Assembly: GCA_963920525.1 (NCBI GenBank)
Contig: OY986439.1
Coordinates: 21,400,819 to 21,464,818, forward strand
Source of the DNA: Dichetophora obliterata
Taxonomy: Eukaryota; Arthropoda; Insecta; Diptera; Sciomyzidae
Reading direction: 5' to 3'
Length of the DNA stretch: 64,000 nt
Shown one piece after another: positions 1 to 12,884 of the stretch (the first letter of the stretch is position 1; each line of letters starts with the position of its first letter). Below the pieces are notes generated by a model, which saw only the letters and a list, made by a program, of their open reading frames with translations, did no database searches and had not been told where the DNA came from. The translations under genes were made by a program, and so were the position numbers.

Positions 1-2270
1 TGCTGGTCGAAGGTCACCAATCTAAAATGTAATCATACTGTGCAGCCGGATCTTTCATTTGATACCTCATTCACTATTCTACCTCTTCTTAGCCCTGAGA
101 TTCCTTATGAAAAATAATACAAACGTCAACATTTCGGGTCAGAGATCATAAATTTAAAATTTAAAATGATTCTACACATAAAGGGCACAGTACCTTTCGA
201 ATGATATAAGTTTCATTGCCTTTATTCTAAAATTAATATCGAAAAAGTGTACGACATTTGATGTTTGCCTATTAATATATAAGATATAATCACTTTCATG
301 GCGACACTTTGTATGGGAGGTAGCTATGGTTTTTTTCGATTTAATAATTCAAAGCCAGGATTGATGTTATAAATCAGAGCTTACGTGCAAAATTTCAAAT
401 CATTACATTAATTTTTGTAGAATATAAAGATAAGATTTTTCCGTTTCGATGATGACACTTTGTATGGGAGGTAGGCTCATTTTTTCCAATCAATTTTGCT
501 CTTACATACTCAGAGCGAAAATGGAAAATTAAACCCGCTGAACCATAAGCGAACGTTTTGCGTAAGGTGAGAGTTATGCGAACGTTTTTGGATAGATTTT
601 TTTTTTTATTTTGTCGCTTAAAAGTGCTTGCTATAGAAGATTAAATTCGTGAAATTTTTTCCCATAATTAAAAAATTTACTTCTTTTGCAAAATTCATAA
701 GAAACTTATTTTGACTCGAAAAAAAATCATTTTATAAGCTAAAAATTCCTCAAAAATGAACCATTTTTGTTCATTTCTATGAGTTTCTATTGATAATTTT
801 TTAACTCATTTCCGAAGAAAAAAAAGTTCGTTTTTGAGAGGCATTTTTATCCGGCGATTGATTCAAAAAGGTTTAATTTCCGAGTGCCGAAAAATAACTT
901 TTCTATGGTTCATTTTTTAACTTATTTGCGAAGCAAATAAGGTTCGTTTCTGAGAGGCATTTTCGTCCGACGATAGATTCAAAAAAGGTGCCGGAAAATA
1001 ACTTCTTTATTATACTTTTTTTTAACACATTTCTGAACAAAAAAAGTACAATTTATGGTTCTTTTTTAACTCATTTCCGAACAAAATAAGGTTCATTTTT
1101 GAGACGCATTTTAGTCCGACGAATGATTTATTTATGAGTGCCGAAAATGAATGTTTCTACCCGAAAAGGTTCATAAATGAATTCGAAAACGGTAGTTTTG
1201 GTTCACTGGGAAGTTAACGGCAAAATTTAAAGTCATAAAATTATTTTTTTTTTTTAATTTTAAAACATGTTATCGTTTTTATAACGACACCTTTGTATAT
1301 TGGAGGTAGCCGTTGCCTTTATTCGATTTTACTTAATTTAAAAGTCGGGATTGATGTTAGGAATACAAGCTTGTGTTCAAAATTGCAAATCATTACATTC
1401 ATTTTTGGGGAATTTACAGAAAGATATTTTTCCCGTTTTGATGACGACAGTTTGTATGGCTACCTCCATACTTACTTACGTACTTTCCTTTTGATTTTTT
1501 TCAAATTTATACCTAGAGTAAAAATTTAATATTAAAGCGTATGTGCACATTGCAAAGTCATACAATTAAATTATGTAGTCATACAATAAAGTCATACAAA
1601 TAAATTATTCCAAGAAATTTTGCCGTTTCTTCCCATATGGCCACAGTTTGTATGGGAGGTAGCCGTGGTTTTTATTCTATTTTACTAAATTTCAAAGTCA
1701 AGATTGATATTATAAATCAAAGCTTATGTGCAAAATTTTAAATCTTTACATTAATTTTTGTGGATTTTTCTGTTTTTGTGACGACACTTTGTAGGGGAGG
1801 TAGGCGCGTTCTTTTCAATCGATTTACTCTTTTATACTCAAAGTAAAAATGGAAAATTAAAGCTTATGTGTAAAAATTCAAAGTCATAATATTTAATTCT
1901 GTGGAGTTTTAAGAAACATTCTCGTTTCTAGTGCGACACGTTGTATGGGAGTTTGATGGTTTTTATTCGATTTTACTTAACTTCAATGTCGTGATTGATA
2001 TTATGAATCACTAATGCTAATGTGCGAAGTTTGAAGTCAACACAATACTTTTTGTGTAATTTACACAGATTTTTTCGTTTTGATGACGATACTTTGTATG
2101 GGAGGTAGGCGTACTTATCATCCGATTTGGCTCATCTTCGAACTTAACCTCTATTTCTTTTCGAACTTGACCTTAATTGACTATTATAATGATAGCTTTA
2201 AGATTGAGGCTATAATTTTAAACAGTTGGACGAACAGACGGACATGGCTAAATCGACATAGGTGGTGATG
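1..2270. repeat. Degenerate ~150-bp tandem repeat array
   Basis: A motif close to ACTTTGTATGGGAGGTAG recurs near 305, 456, 1288, 1445, 1643, 1784, 1936 and 2088, mostly about 140-156 bp apart. Between copies there is a shared body (TTTTATTCGATTTTACTTAA, then GATTGATATTATGAATCA). The stretch 480-1210 is a different, degenerate set of short repeats built on 'aactcatttccgaa' and 'gaggcattttwgtccg'. No coding potential is seen; the short ORFs here are read through the repeats. Reverse-oriented copies occur near 25480 and 25640, so the family is dispersed. Confidence 0.7.
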
Positions 2271-2608
2271 CTTATCAGGAATGTACAGTGAGTAACATAA
2301 ATATTCGGTTTATCTTATTGTCTTAAGTATGTTGCTTTTTTTTTGTATTAAAAAAATAATAAATCTAACATTTTATGTTTAGATATTAATAAGTTATATC
2401 TTAGGAAATAGATTATACAGTTTAAAAACATAAAACAAGTAAGATAGAAAAGAAAAAACTAAAAACAAAATAAAACTGTAAGATTCATGTTACTTTAATA
2501 TTAGTTTTTTAAAATGTGTAACACCCTATGGTTTAAATTCAATTTAAAGCAGTGATGCTCAAAATGAGCTCTCGGGCTAAGAGCTTTTTCAGCCATGTAT
2601 ACGTACAT

Positions 2609-3045
2609 TAGGGTGGGGCGATATGAACATCAAAATGGGCGCTTCGCGTTTCTGATTCTTGGGATTGTACTGAGCAAAAAAGTCCAGTAGACCATACATC
2701 TACGGTGAAAATCGAGCTTCCAGATTTTGACTTGCAGTTTTTTCTCAGACTCTTGTCACGTTTTTTTTTTTTGGATATTTTTTGGATTTTTTATTTGGAC
2801 CATTGAGATTTTCGATCCAATACTAAGACAAAAATCTCAATGGTTTGGCTGTTATAGGCCAAAATATCCAAAAAAAAAGTGACAAAAGTCTGAGAAAAAA
2901 CTGCAAGTCAAAATCTGCAAGCTCGATTTTCACCGTAGACGTATGGTCGGTCTAGTGGACTTTTTTGCTCAGTACAATCCCAAGAATCAGAAACGCGAAG
3001 CGCCCATTAACACTTTTTTCCTTCCATACTAATCGCCCCACTCTA
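2609..3045. mobile_element. hAT-type MITE with 8-bp target duplication
   Basis: The element starts TAGGGTGGGGCGAT and ends with the inverted form. Its inverted arms extend about 190 bp, sharing GGGCGCTTCGCGTTTCTGAT and more. It is bracketed by a perfect 8-bp direct repeat ACGTACAT (2601-2608 and 3046-3053). An 8-bp duplication with TAGGG-like termini is diagnostic of the hAT superfamily. It has no ORF and is non-autonomous. Confidence 0.88.
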
Positions 3046-3539
3046 ACGTACATACATAAATTCTGACGTCGCACACTGGATTAGAAGGTACTGAAATCGA
3101 GGATTAATTCAAAAAATCAAACAAAGTTTTGACAATAATGTTAGGTACCGAGTTAAAGCAGATATATATCCGCATTACTATGTTAAGTTTTGTTCTTTTT
3201 ATTTCTTTATTAATGCAACTGCACGCTGTAATAGTTCACTCATTGTTTGTATTTTTGTGCAAAGTGGTGAAAACTGATTTTTTAACATTTTTAATCAATT
3301 GTTTTTCGTAAAATAACAAGAAAATACTATATTTTTTAAATGGAGCATTAAACGTCGAACATTTATCTATATATTAAAAAGAAAAGTGGTGTAAAAAATA
3401 TTTTGTATTTATTTTTTAAAAAAGTTCTCATGATACGGAATTTTTCATGTACATGCTGAGTTTTAAATGTGAATTGACTATAATTTTTTAAAAAAGCTTA
3501 TATATTAAATAAAGGAGGCATTTTAACTTTCAGAATCAG

Positions 3540-3935
3540 AATTGAAATTTTGCGAATATTTGCGCGAACTCAATCGAGTGGAATTGCAATTGCAAAAATT
3601 CCTTTCCAACAAGATCAATTTTACGTAAATCTAATGGAAAATGTGTCTTTTACAAAGGTTTTGACAAAATGTATTTTTAAAAATAGCAAAAAAATTTATG
3701 TTTGGAATTCAATAAGAGTTATAATAAAGCATAAGTTAAAAAAATTTTTGCCTAAATGTTGGTATAAGTAAGGAATTTTTATTTTTTTTTTCAACAAAAA
3801 GGACCTTCAGGAGAATCAAAAACGCTCCGATAAATTTTCTCCGATTTGAAAAAATAGTATTCAGAAATCGTTTTTATGAGTTCCTCTAAGTTTTGAGACC
3901 CCGAACGCCTGATTATACAAAAGCGATCCGGTCTA
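3540..3935 (+). repeat. Fragment of the 34.5-36.6 kb hAT-like family
   Basis: About 390 bp closely match 35270-35675, including AAAATGTGTCTTTTACA, CCTAAATGTTGGT and GCGATCCGGTCTAAT. It abuts the LINE tail at 3936. It has no terminal inverted repeats of its own, so it is a partial copy. Confidence 0.75.
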
Positions 3936-4039
3936 ATGTACAACATAAATTTTGATGTTAGTTTAAGTTAGTTTTAGTCGGTTTTATAATATATAATGTT
4001 GTAATTTCCGTCATCTATGTGGCATTCAAAAAAATTATA

Positions 4040-6092
4040 GGCTTATTACGGTTCACAACAATAAACTGCTGTGTCTTCTTACGAGTAGACACAACAGTCA
4101 AGAAGACACAACAGTTTCGAACTATTATGGTTCACAACAATACGTTGTTGTCACGTTTGATTGTGGAACGTATGTAGAATTCGTTGCTTGACTGGTCCAG
4201 GGTTGCTTCGGAGAAAAGTACTCTTAAAAAAGTATTTTTTAAATAGCAAAAAGTACTCTCTTGATAAGAATTTGTTTGCGATAGGAAAAGGAAATATTGT
4301 GAGCCCATATTTAAACCCGTTAATTTCAACTGGCGTTAAAAAATAGGATTAAATCTAGTATAATGAAATAGCTGGATTTTAAAATGTTTTTAAGTACAAA
4401 GAAGCATTTTTTACTAAGATTATAATGGTGTTGAAAAAAAATCCCGCTTCCCCTCCTTTTGGCCGGGAACACGGACCCTTTTTATAGTAGCAACCAGAGA
4501 ACTGCACAAGCCTACTTGAAGTCTATTTCAAGTACTTGCTTGAAATACAAGTTCAAGCTAGCTTGAGCTTGATAATTTTGAATCAATTATAGCTTGTAAT
4601 TGAATATAAATAAGCCCACGACAACTTGCGACTTGCAAGTATGCTAGCTTACAAGCGAACGGCACGAAGTTTCAAGTAAAGGACATATCAAAAGACATAT
4701 TATTAGGTGGCAACCCTATTATTTAAAAATTTTATAATTTGGAAATTCTGACAACGGATTCGGATTCAGCGACCCCTTTTTGGTGAATAATTTTTTTTTT
4801 GCCAGCCCCGAATTCATAAAAATGCAAAAAATGAAGGTGGCAACCCTATCCACCGTCTTGAATTTTAAAATTCTGACTTTAGATTCGAAATCAGCGACCC
4901 TTAAAACTGATAAATGATGTTTAAAACTCTTAAAAATACATTTTATTAGGTGGCAATACTGTGGTAAAAATTTAGGTGTCAACCCTAACCTCCATCTTAA
5001 ATTTTAAAACTGACATTATATTCGAAATCAAATCCGTTGTCAGAATTTCAAAATTACAAGAATTCGCAAAAATAAAAAAATCTAGGTGGCAACTCTATCC
5101 GCCATCTTAAATTTTAAAGTTTGACATCATTTTCGAAATCATTTACCCCTAAAACTTCCAACCACGTAGTTCATAGAATCCTTAAAAGTCCTATTACGCT
5201 TAAGCTCTCTCTAAACAAGCTCATTGAATTTTTTGGATACTTGCTTCAATTATAGTATTTTCAAGCTTTTCAAGCTTTTTGCCGAAGGCATCAAGCTTTC
5301 CTGTACTTGAAACTTCGTGCCGTTCGCTTGTAAGCTAGCATACTTGCAACTCGCAAGCTGTCGTGGGCTTATTTATATTCAATTACAAGCTATACTTGAT
5401 TCAAAATTATCAAGCTCAAGCTAGCTTGAACTTGTATTTCAAGCAAGTACTTGAAATAAACTTCAAGTAGGCTTGTGCAGTTCTCTGATGCCAATAGCAT
5501 AACTATAATTTAAGAATTATGGCAAATTTAAAATACATTTTGTTTTTAGTTTAAAACCCCTCTCCCGGCATTTCTTAACTAATAAAATAAAATAGCACTT
5601 CTTTCTATCATAAATATTCCAAAATAATAAAAAGGTAGCATCGCAGAAATGTTCTTACTCTCAAAATAAAAACGTAATCTAATTAGTACGTTTTGATGCA
5701 ATTGTGAACTGGTCACTGTCAAAATAAAAAGTAAACAAACAAACAATTTCGAATTCAATTGCTAAATTCAATATAATTCTGTTCACAATTAGACGTATTA
5801 TCAATTTTCTGTGAAATTTTCATAATTAATAAAGAAAAACGCAATTTTAAATAAAATTTTCATTTTTAATCTATTTCGTTTCTTCAACACAACACCAAAT
5901 AAGCTGTCTTCAAAATTTGGCAGATAACAAGACAATAAAGCACAATTGCCGTGTTGCGTAGTAAGTGTATTGAAGACACAGCATTATTGACAGACGACAG
6001 TGGAATGTATTCAGTTGCTTTGTTGTCTACCGTAATAGAAATTTACACATTGAAGACAGCAATTACTGTTGTGTTGTGAACCGTAATAGGGC
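4040..6092. mobile_element. Non-autonomous DNA transposon, TIR TTATTACGGTTCACAACA
   Basis: The termini are inverted copies of a ~20-bp sequence containing TATTACGGTTCACAACA (left from 4040, right to 6092). A degenerate inner copy lies at 4126-4140. Subterminal regions repeat 'gtcttca/gaagaca' motifs on both sides. Flanking TA may be the target duplication, which would suggest Tc1/mariner-like, but the boundary is ambiguous by a few bases. It carries no transposase ORF and hosts the foldback element at 4495-5487. Confidence 0.7.
4495..5487. mobile_element. Foldback element with ~185-bp inverted arms
   Basis: The arms (4495-4680 and ~5290-5487) are inverted copies starting CAGAGAACTGCACAAGCC and rich in CAAGCT/AGCTTG words. 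The loop holds about four degenerate ~120-bp direct repeats containing AGGTGGCAACCCTATCC and TGAATTTTAAAATTCTGAC. A single copy of the loop repeat recurs at 29900-29980. No clear target duplication was found. Confidence 0.75.
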
Positions 6093-6139
6093 TATTAATC
6101 TGATTTGTCAACAATATAACCCAAATACAAATACAAAAA

Positions 6140-8940
6140 TATCGACCTGAAAACGTTCGCAAAATCATCACTTTTTGCTGAATCATCGCTTGTGGTTCTT
6201 AGTCTGTATACTTTCGGTTTGCTGGGTAATTTCTGATGACAAACACAAGTCAATGAAGATTATACGCTCATCTTAACCCATTACAGCAGTGTGGGCAAAA
6301 CAACATACTTAACCATAAGTAAAAAACAATGTAAAAAATAAAAATAAGAAAAAAACCAAAGAACAGAGCTCATCAAAATGCAATTAACGTTAAAAATTAC
6401 AAAAAATACCCGCACACTAAATACAGCTACAGGCGATAAAACACATTATATAAAAAAGCAAATAAAGAACAACTCCAAAAATACCTGTTGTTCTAGCAGA
6501 ACAAGTGCAAAGCATATTGTCATTCATGGATACTAAACTGATATAGATATTTCGTATATATTTTAATTTACATGAAAGTTTTTTGTGAATATTAAAGTCG
6601 AGGGAAGTATCAGCACAGCCCTGACTTTGGACTTTGACAACAACAACAATAACAAAAACATTGTTGAATAGAGTTCCCTGCTGTATTTAACCGTAAAAAA
6701 TCGCTCATCATCAAAAGCTCACCAATGTGAAGCGTGTCAATGACCAACGGCTGGCTAGCTAGTTAGTCTGTCTGTCTGCCTGTCAGTCAGTGAGTTGTGT
6801 GCCAAACCGGGTTAATATATGTTACCGACAAATATGGCTTGTAGGTGTGTGTATGTGATAGTGTGTTTGTTTTTAATTTTTTTTGCAATAAATTTTTTTG
6901 GCTTACTTCGCAAAAAACTTGTCCAAAGACTGAATACTGAAAACAAATGCCAACAAAAAACGGAAATTTAATGATTACCATAAAATTGTTGTTATTGCGT
7001 GTATTTTTTTTAGTACTGTATTAAGTGGAATTTAGTTTTTTAATCAAAATTTTGCTATTTAGACCAATTTATGTATGTTACAATGCGCATCATGAGCCAA
7101 ATTTAAGTCAAGTGTTGCTCTGAAAGCATGCCAAATTTAATTTTCCAGACATGCTTTTTTTCGTTTAATTGTGTTTGTGTAGATATTTATTTGAATTTTT
7201 TTTTTTCTTTCATAGAAACAATCTGAATAAGTAGTTTTTAAATAAACATATGTGTGTGACCAGCACATTTTTATGTATGTTTTTTATTAGTTATTTATTT
7301 GATTTCTAAACTTATACCCTTTTTTGTTTTTGTATTTAAGTAAATGCACTTTGAATTTATACGAACACCACACATCTTAAAAAAGTAGGTACAAATTATT
7401 TGCAGCGTCGCAACTGGGTTTAAATTATAACTAATTAAAAGTAGTCATAACAAAAGTAGTTAAAGTTTCTTGAATTCCTTAGTGACCAAGTTGCATAAAA
7501 ACACAGTTAAAAGTTAAGAGTAAAAAGTAAAAGTGTCGCAAGTAAAAGAGTGGAAAAGAATTAAGTGTTGTTTACAGCAAAAAAAAAACGTTACAAAGTT
7601 AAATGAATAAAAAAAGTAACAACAACAACGTAATTCCACGTAGTTAACTTTATTATTTAATACATTTTTAAACGAAAATGTTTAGTGTTTTCCGGCGTTG
7701 AGCACCGGAATCAATTATTAATGAATAGCTGCAATTCAATTGCGTCACACTCAGCTTAACCCATGCACAACCAATGTAGAAGTTGATGGCGCATGAACTT
7801 CTAAAATTTTTGTGAACAACTTAAGCGACGATAGGTAGAGAAATTATAATAATAATATGCATAAGAGAAATAATATGATGTCAGAAAAAAAACATTTGCA
7901 TTTGCTCGAAAAAATGCTTGGAAAAAATTTTAAACAATAATTCGATATATGTTTAACATGTAAATCGGGAGTGATGTGGAAACCGACAATTGTCAGAATC
8001 GGTTTTGAAGACGACACAGATTTCGTTTTGGTGTCATAGAAACCGATTATCGATTTAGAAACTAGTTTCATTTTTTAAATTGGTTTTTGTCGCTATTAGG
8101 TGTCACAGAAACCAATTTATCGATTTGGTTGTCGGTTTTAAAACGAGCTGCAGACATTTGTCAGAATTGCTGATAAGTGTTTGTGCTAGCTCGGAACTGT
8201 CCAAGGGTTCACCCAAAAAACACAAGCCACTTGTTGAATCAAGCGCGAAATAAAGATTTGCTATCCGCCGGCAAAACAGCTGTTTCAATTGTCGGTTTTG
8301 CTTATGTTCGAAATCGATTTTGCCTTACTTCGAGAAGAACAAAACCGAGTCTGTTTCATGACACCATTTCGATATCGTTTTTAAAACCGATTCTGTTTCA
8401 ATTCTTCATGTAATGTAAAGTGAAGCAGATATAACCTTGTTTTGCGCTTTTTAAGACATTCTAATGTTGATAAGCTTAAACATTCTTTCTTTAAAAAATA
8501 CTTCGTTTCAAACTTTCTATGCAGCGGAACTTCTTTGAGAGACATGAATATATCAAGAAAATAGAGAAAAACAAATGTTTGTAAAGAATGTTCTAAAGGT
8601 TAAAGCTGTTAATGCGACCTTACTTGAAACTTCGAGAACGTATTTAAAGCGGCTGAATGAAACGAGCACCATGAAAAATATTTACACCCAAAACTAAGAC
8701 GCTTGTTTTAGTACAGTGTTAAGTATTTTAGGAAATTAAAATTTTTTTTTGACAGAAATGGAGTCATTTCAGTAATATATTTTCATTTTTTTCTAACATA
8801 ACTCAAAATTTTTTTTATGTAATATATTTCAGTAATTTATTTAAATTTTTTTCTCAAAGCTTTTTTTTTTGATAAAATCACTTTAATCTTTATAAGATTA
8901 TATTTTTGGAGAAATTAACTTTAACCTTTGAATATAATAT
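6140..8940. other. Non-coding, mostly unique sequence
   Basis: No convincing ORF. Around 7350-7690 there is an A-rich, 5'UTR-like stretch on the plus strand, but its only ATG (7678) opens a six-codon frame. 7965-8412 has degenerate inverted similarity (aaaccgat...atcggttt on both sides, plus shared 'tggtgtcat') and may be an old MITE. The rest is AT-rich and featureless to my eye. Confidence 0.5.
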
Positions 8941-8951
8941 TATATATATAT

Positions 8952-9869
8952 ATTAGGGCGGGTCGATTTATTTTTCGACAATTTCCCTATGATTTCCGTA
9001 TTCTATGGGTTATTCCATGAAAATTTGCCAAAGGAACCATACCTCTATCGTTAAAATCGAGTCCCCTACTTTTTGTTGGTAGATTTGTTCCCAAATTGAC
9101 GTTCGTATGAAATATTACCTACACGTTCACATCCACGTTCAAAGTTACGGGCATTTTTGTCCAAATTTTGGACCATTTTTCCATTTTTTTCATGATTTTG
9201 TTCAAGAATATTACTTTCATGGCCATTTTTTTTGGCTAAATTTTTTTGACTTACGAAGCTTACGAACCTTACGTTACGACTGGACTGATTTGCGCTTTAC
9301 ATTATTGGCATATTTTTTCACAGGGTGCACACAAAGGGAAAAAAAATCAAAAAGTTGGTTTTATCTGTTATTTTGTTTTAGCAATATCGCATGAATTAAT
9401 CAACCGAATTCGATATATTTGGGCTTAAACTCTTCGTTTTGAATTGTAAATTGAATTAAATAATTGATTGAGCCAAAAAAATGGCCATGAAAGTAATATT
9501 CTTGGACAAAATCATGAAAAAAATGGAAAAATGGTCCAAAATTTGGACAAAAATGCCCGTAACTTTTGAACCGTTGGACCAATTTTGGAAGTTTTATTTT
9601 GTATATTGATCAAAATGAGCTCACCTTTCTAACGCGCCTACTGGCGATTAAACCCAATCGATAGTTTTTGAGTTATGGAGGTGAACGTGTAGGTAATATT
9701 TCATACGAACGTCAATTTGGGAACAAATCTACCAACAAAAAGTAGGGGACTCGATTTTAACGATAGAGGTATGGTTCCTTTGGCAAATTTTCATGGAATA
9801 ACCCATAGAATACGGAAATCATAGGGAAATTGGTGAATTTTTTCACTCCCTACAAATCGACCCGCCCTA
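8952..9869. mobile_element. hAT-like foldback MITE, TIR TAGGGCGGGTCGATTT
   Basis: Left TAGGGCGGGTCGATTT and right AAATCGACCCGCCCTA are exact inverts, and the arms stay similar for roughly 280 bp. Both ends sit in (AT)n, so an ATATATAT 8-bp duplication is compatible but cannot be proven. ORFs inside (9107-9394, 9400-9582) are mirror images of the same arm sequence, not genes. Confidence 0.8.
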
Positions 9870-9889
9870 ATATATATATATATATATAT

Positions 9890-10712
9890 GGGATTCTTTT
9901 TTTTTTAAGGAAGTCACTTTAACCATTAAAAATGGTTTTGAAATTTAAACTAGACAATATCTTGGCAGATAGTAAAAACGATATATTTAATGTTTCCATT
10001 CGTTTTCTTAAATTTTAATATAGTTAGTTAGTAAAGTGACCTAATTGTTTTTTTAAATTCTTTTAGATATTTTTTAAATTTTTTATTTAAACTTTTTAAT
10101 GTTATTTATTAATTTTATTTATAATTTGAAATTTTTAAAAATTCGGTGTATTAACAAAAACTGTTTTTGTAGAGAATTCGATTTTTTTATTGGAATTATA
10201 ATTATGATTTTTTTTATTTTTTTGTTTTGTTTTTTTGTTTTGTTTTTTTAATTTTTATATATCTTTTTTGTTTTAATTTTTTGACTGTTTCTTAATCATA
10301 TTACAATTGAAGCGTCGCCGCAAATAACGCTCTAAGCGACAAAATTATAAGTTTTCCGGCATATATATATATATATATATTATATATTTTTTTTGACACT
10401 GAAATTTTTAAAATGTAATTATTCTAAAAAAAAAATGGTAATCTCAATAAAAACACTTTTTTAATACACCGCATTTTTAAGAATTTTAAATTATAAATAA
10501 GATGAATAAGTAACATAACAATGAATAACATTAAAAAATTTAAGAAATTACAAAGAATTTTAAAAAACCATTTAAGTAACTTTATAAAAATTTAAAAAAA
10601 TGAATGGAATCATTAAATATACCGTTTTTACTACCTGCCAGAATATTGTCTAGTTTAAGTTTCAAAACCATTTTTAAGGGTTAAAGTGACTTCCTTCAAT
10701 AACAAGAATCCC
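9890..10712. mobile_element. Foldback element with ~380-bp arms
   Basis: The left arm begins GGGATTCTT and continues GGAAGTCACTTTAACC, AAATGGTTTTGAAA and CTAGACAATAT. The right arm is the inverted copy ending AAGAATCCC at 10712. Arms run to about 10270 and 10400, joined by an (AT)n-containing loop. It is flanked by (AT)n on both sides and sits between two related hAT-like MITEs. Confidence 0.75.
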
Positions 10713-10855
10713 AATATATATATATATATATATTTTTTTATTAATTATTTTATTATTAACTTTGAATATTGTTTTATATAATGATTATATGATAATACAT
10801 ATTACTATATAATAATATAGTATTATATAATAATACACATTATATATATAAATAT

Positions 10856-11374
10856 TAGGGCGGGTCGATTTGTAGGGAGTGAAAAAATTCACCAATTTCC
10901 CTTTGATTTCCGTATTCTATGGGTTATTCCATGAAAATTTGCAGAAGGAAACAATACCTCTATCGTTAAAATCGAGTCCCCTACTTTTTGTTGGTAGATT
11001 TGTTCCCAAATTGACGTTCGTATGAAATATTGCCTACACGTTCACATCCATACCTCAAAAACTATCGATCGGGTTTAATCGCCAGTAGGCGCGTTGGAAA
11101 GGTGAGCTCATTTTGATCAATTTACTAAAAAAAATCTCCAACATTGGTCCAACGGTTCAAAAGTTACGGGCATTTTTGTCCAAATTTTGGAGCATGTTTC
11201 CATTTTTTCATGATTTTGTCCAAGAATATTACTTTCATGGCCATTTTTTTGGCTCAATCTAGGGGACTCGATTTTAACGATAGAGGTATGGTTTCTTTGG
11301 CAAATTTTCATGGAATAACCCATAGAATACGGAAATTATAGGGAAATTGTCGAAAAATAAATCGGCCCGCCCTA
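10856..11374. mobile_element. Second hAT-like MITE of the TAGGGCGGGTCGATTT family
   Basis: It shares termini and arms with the 8952-9869 element but is shorter (519 bp): it lacks much of one arm. It is flanked by (AT)n on both sides. Non-coding. Confidence 0.8.
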
Positions 11375-11876
11375 ATATATATATATATATATAATACAAT
11401 ATTCAATAATCAATAATAAAATTTTGAAAACATGACGTTTTTAATTTTTTTTTTTAAATTTAAATTGAAAAATAATTATCAAAAAATTTTGTTCTATTTT
11501 ACAAATTTACTATCAAGTTAAATTTCACTAAGGACTTACCTATAGCAATTCCATTAAAATGAATTTTTTTTCTTTAGCGGTAGTAAAGGAAGATTTCGTT
11601 TGCACTCACCTGAAAAGAATAAAAAACTTACTATTAATGGCATTGAATTACTACTGCTTTCATACCCCTGAGTAAGAATTTGGATATTGCAAATAGAGAT
11701 TTCGGTCTAAGATCCTTCGGTCTTAGGTTAAGATCATATGCTTTTAAAAATTTGTTTTACATTTACTGATAAGACTATGCGATACCGAAAAATGGCAATA
11801 ATTTTAAAAAATTTTCTAGTACCAATTTACTGCATTTCAAAAATTTTTTTGGCCAAAAATGAATCATATATCGTTA

Positions 11877-12044
11877 GGTTGTGGCCAGAGTGAAACCGAT
11901 TCAGACAGGCAGGCAGACAGGCGCACGCAGTAGCCTGCGAAGAAATGGGATAGAAATAAAGTCGAGCTGACTTTTATCTCGCTTGTTCACAGTTTGCCTG
12001 CTCCTGCCAGCCTTTCTGAATTGGCGTTAACTCTGGCCGCAACC
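11877..12044. mobile_element. 168-bp MITE with TTA target duplication
   Basis: Imperfect inverted termini GGTTGYGGCCAGAGT extend about 35 bp (including ATTCAGAMAGGCWGGCAG). They are bracketed by TTA at 11874-11876 and 12045-12047. A 3-bp TTA/TAA duplication with G-rich ends fits PIF/Harbinger; that superfamily call is inference. The element is more GC-rich than its surroundings. Confidence 0.72.
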
Positions 12045-12884
12045 TTAGAAAGATGCATCAATTACCTGTCCAGTACCATGTTTGTATTTTTTATATTAGT
12101 ACTTTTGTTTTTTTTTTAAATTAAATTCGAACTTTACATTTATACGAATTTATTTATTTATTTATTATAGTAATTACAATAATTAATTATTATAATTAAA
12201 AGAAAACAAGAGCGCTAGCTGCCAGCGCTTTCGGCTCGATATACCAATTTAAAATCGTACTAAAAGTTAAATTCGTACGTAAAAAAGAAGAATTTCAATT
12301 CTTTTGGATAACAAATATGGGTTTAGGTCTATGCCAAGTGAGCGTCAGATTTACGATATCTTCACGCTGTATTGAAAACTGTGATAGTGGTGATGGTAAT
12401 GGTTTTTGCCTGTAAGTATTGTTTTTTTTTTTGCTATGATGTTCTACAAAAAGCCGTTAATATTATTATTTATAGAGAAAAATTTGTTAGTGTCAATAGT
12501 ATGTTCTATGAGACATCGACTACTGAAATTCGACCTTACTAAAGTTCGCCAGTGGTCGAAATTCGACCATTTTGCATACATTCTCTGTTCATTTGATACA
12601 AAATTAATGTCGAAAACATATGTTTTTTCATAAAATTTTGACATAATTTTTACTTTCCTAATGAGTAAGCCATCAGTTCTCTAGCTCAGAAGAGAGCTCA
12701 ATGTGAGCGGCTAACTAAAAATAGAAATTCACTAGTTTTTAACCGACTTCAAAAAGGAGGAGGTTCTCAAGTTGGTTGGTTTTTTTTTTTTAAATGTATG
12801 TACATCGATAACTTCCAAAGTACTTGCCCGATGGCCACAATTTTTTGTCAACAGATAGAGAGATTAGACGCGGAGGTCCCCGTC

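Larger units (their letters stand above)
3936..6139 (+). mobile_element. LINE 3' tail split by a DNA transposon
   Basis: 3936-4039 matches the 3' UTR of the LINE fragment at 23711-23815 (ATGTACAACATAAATTTTG ... TCATCTATGTGGCATTCAAA). The match resumes at 6095-6139 (TTTGTCAACAATATAA ... CAAATACAAATAC). The two pieces are contiguous in the 23-kb copy, so 4040-6092 is a later insertion. The tail ends in short CAAATA repeats, as in some non-LTR clades that lack poly(A). Confidence 0.75.

Noticed and set aside
7350..7690. 5' exon of a plus-strand gene
   Set aside because: A-rich leader-like sequence, but the only ATG frame is six codons and no donor or downstream exon could be tied to it.
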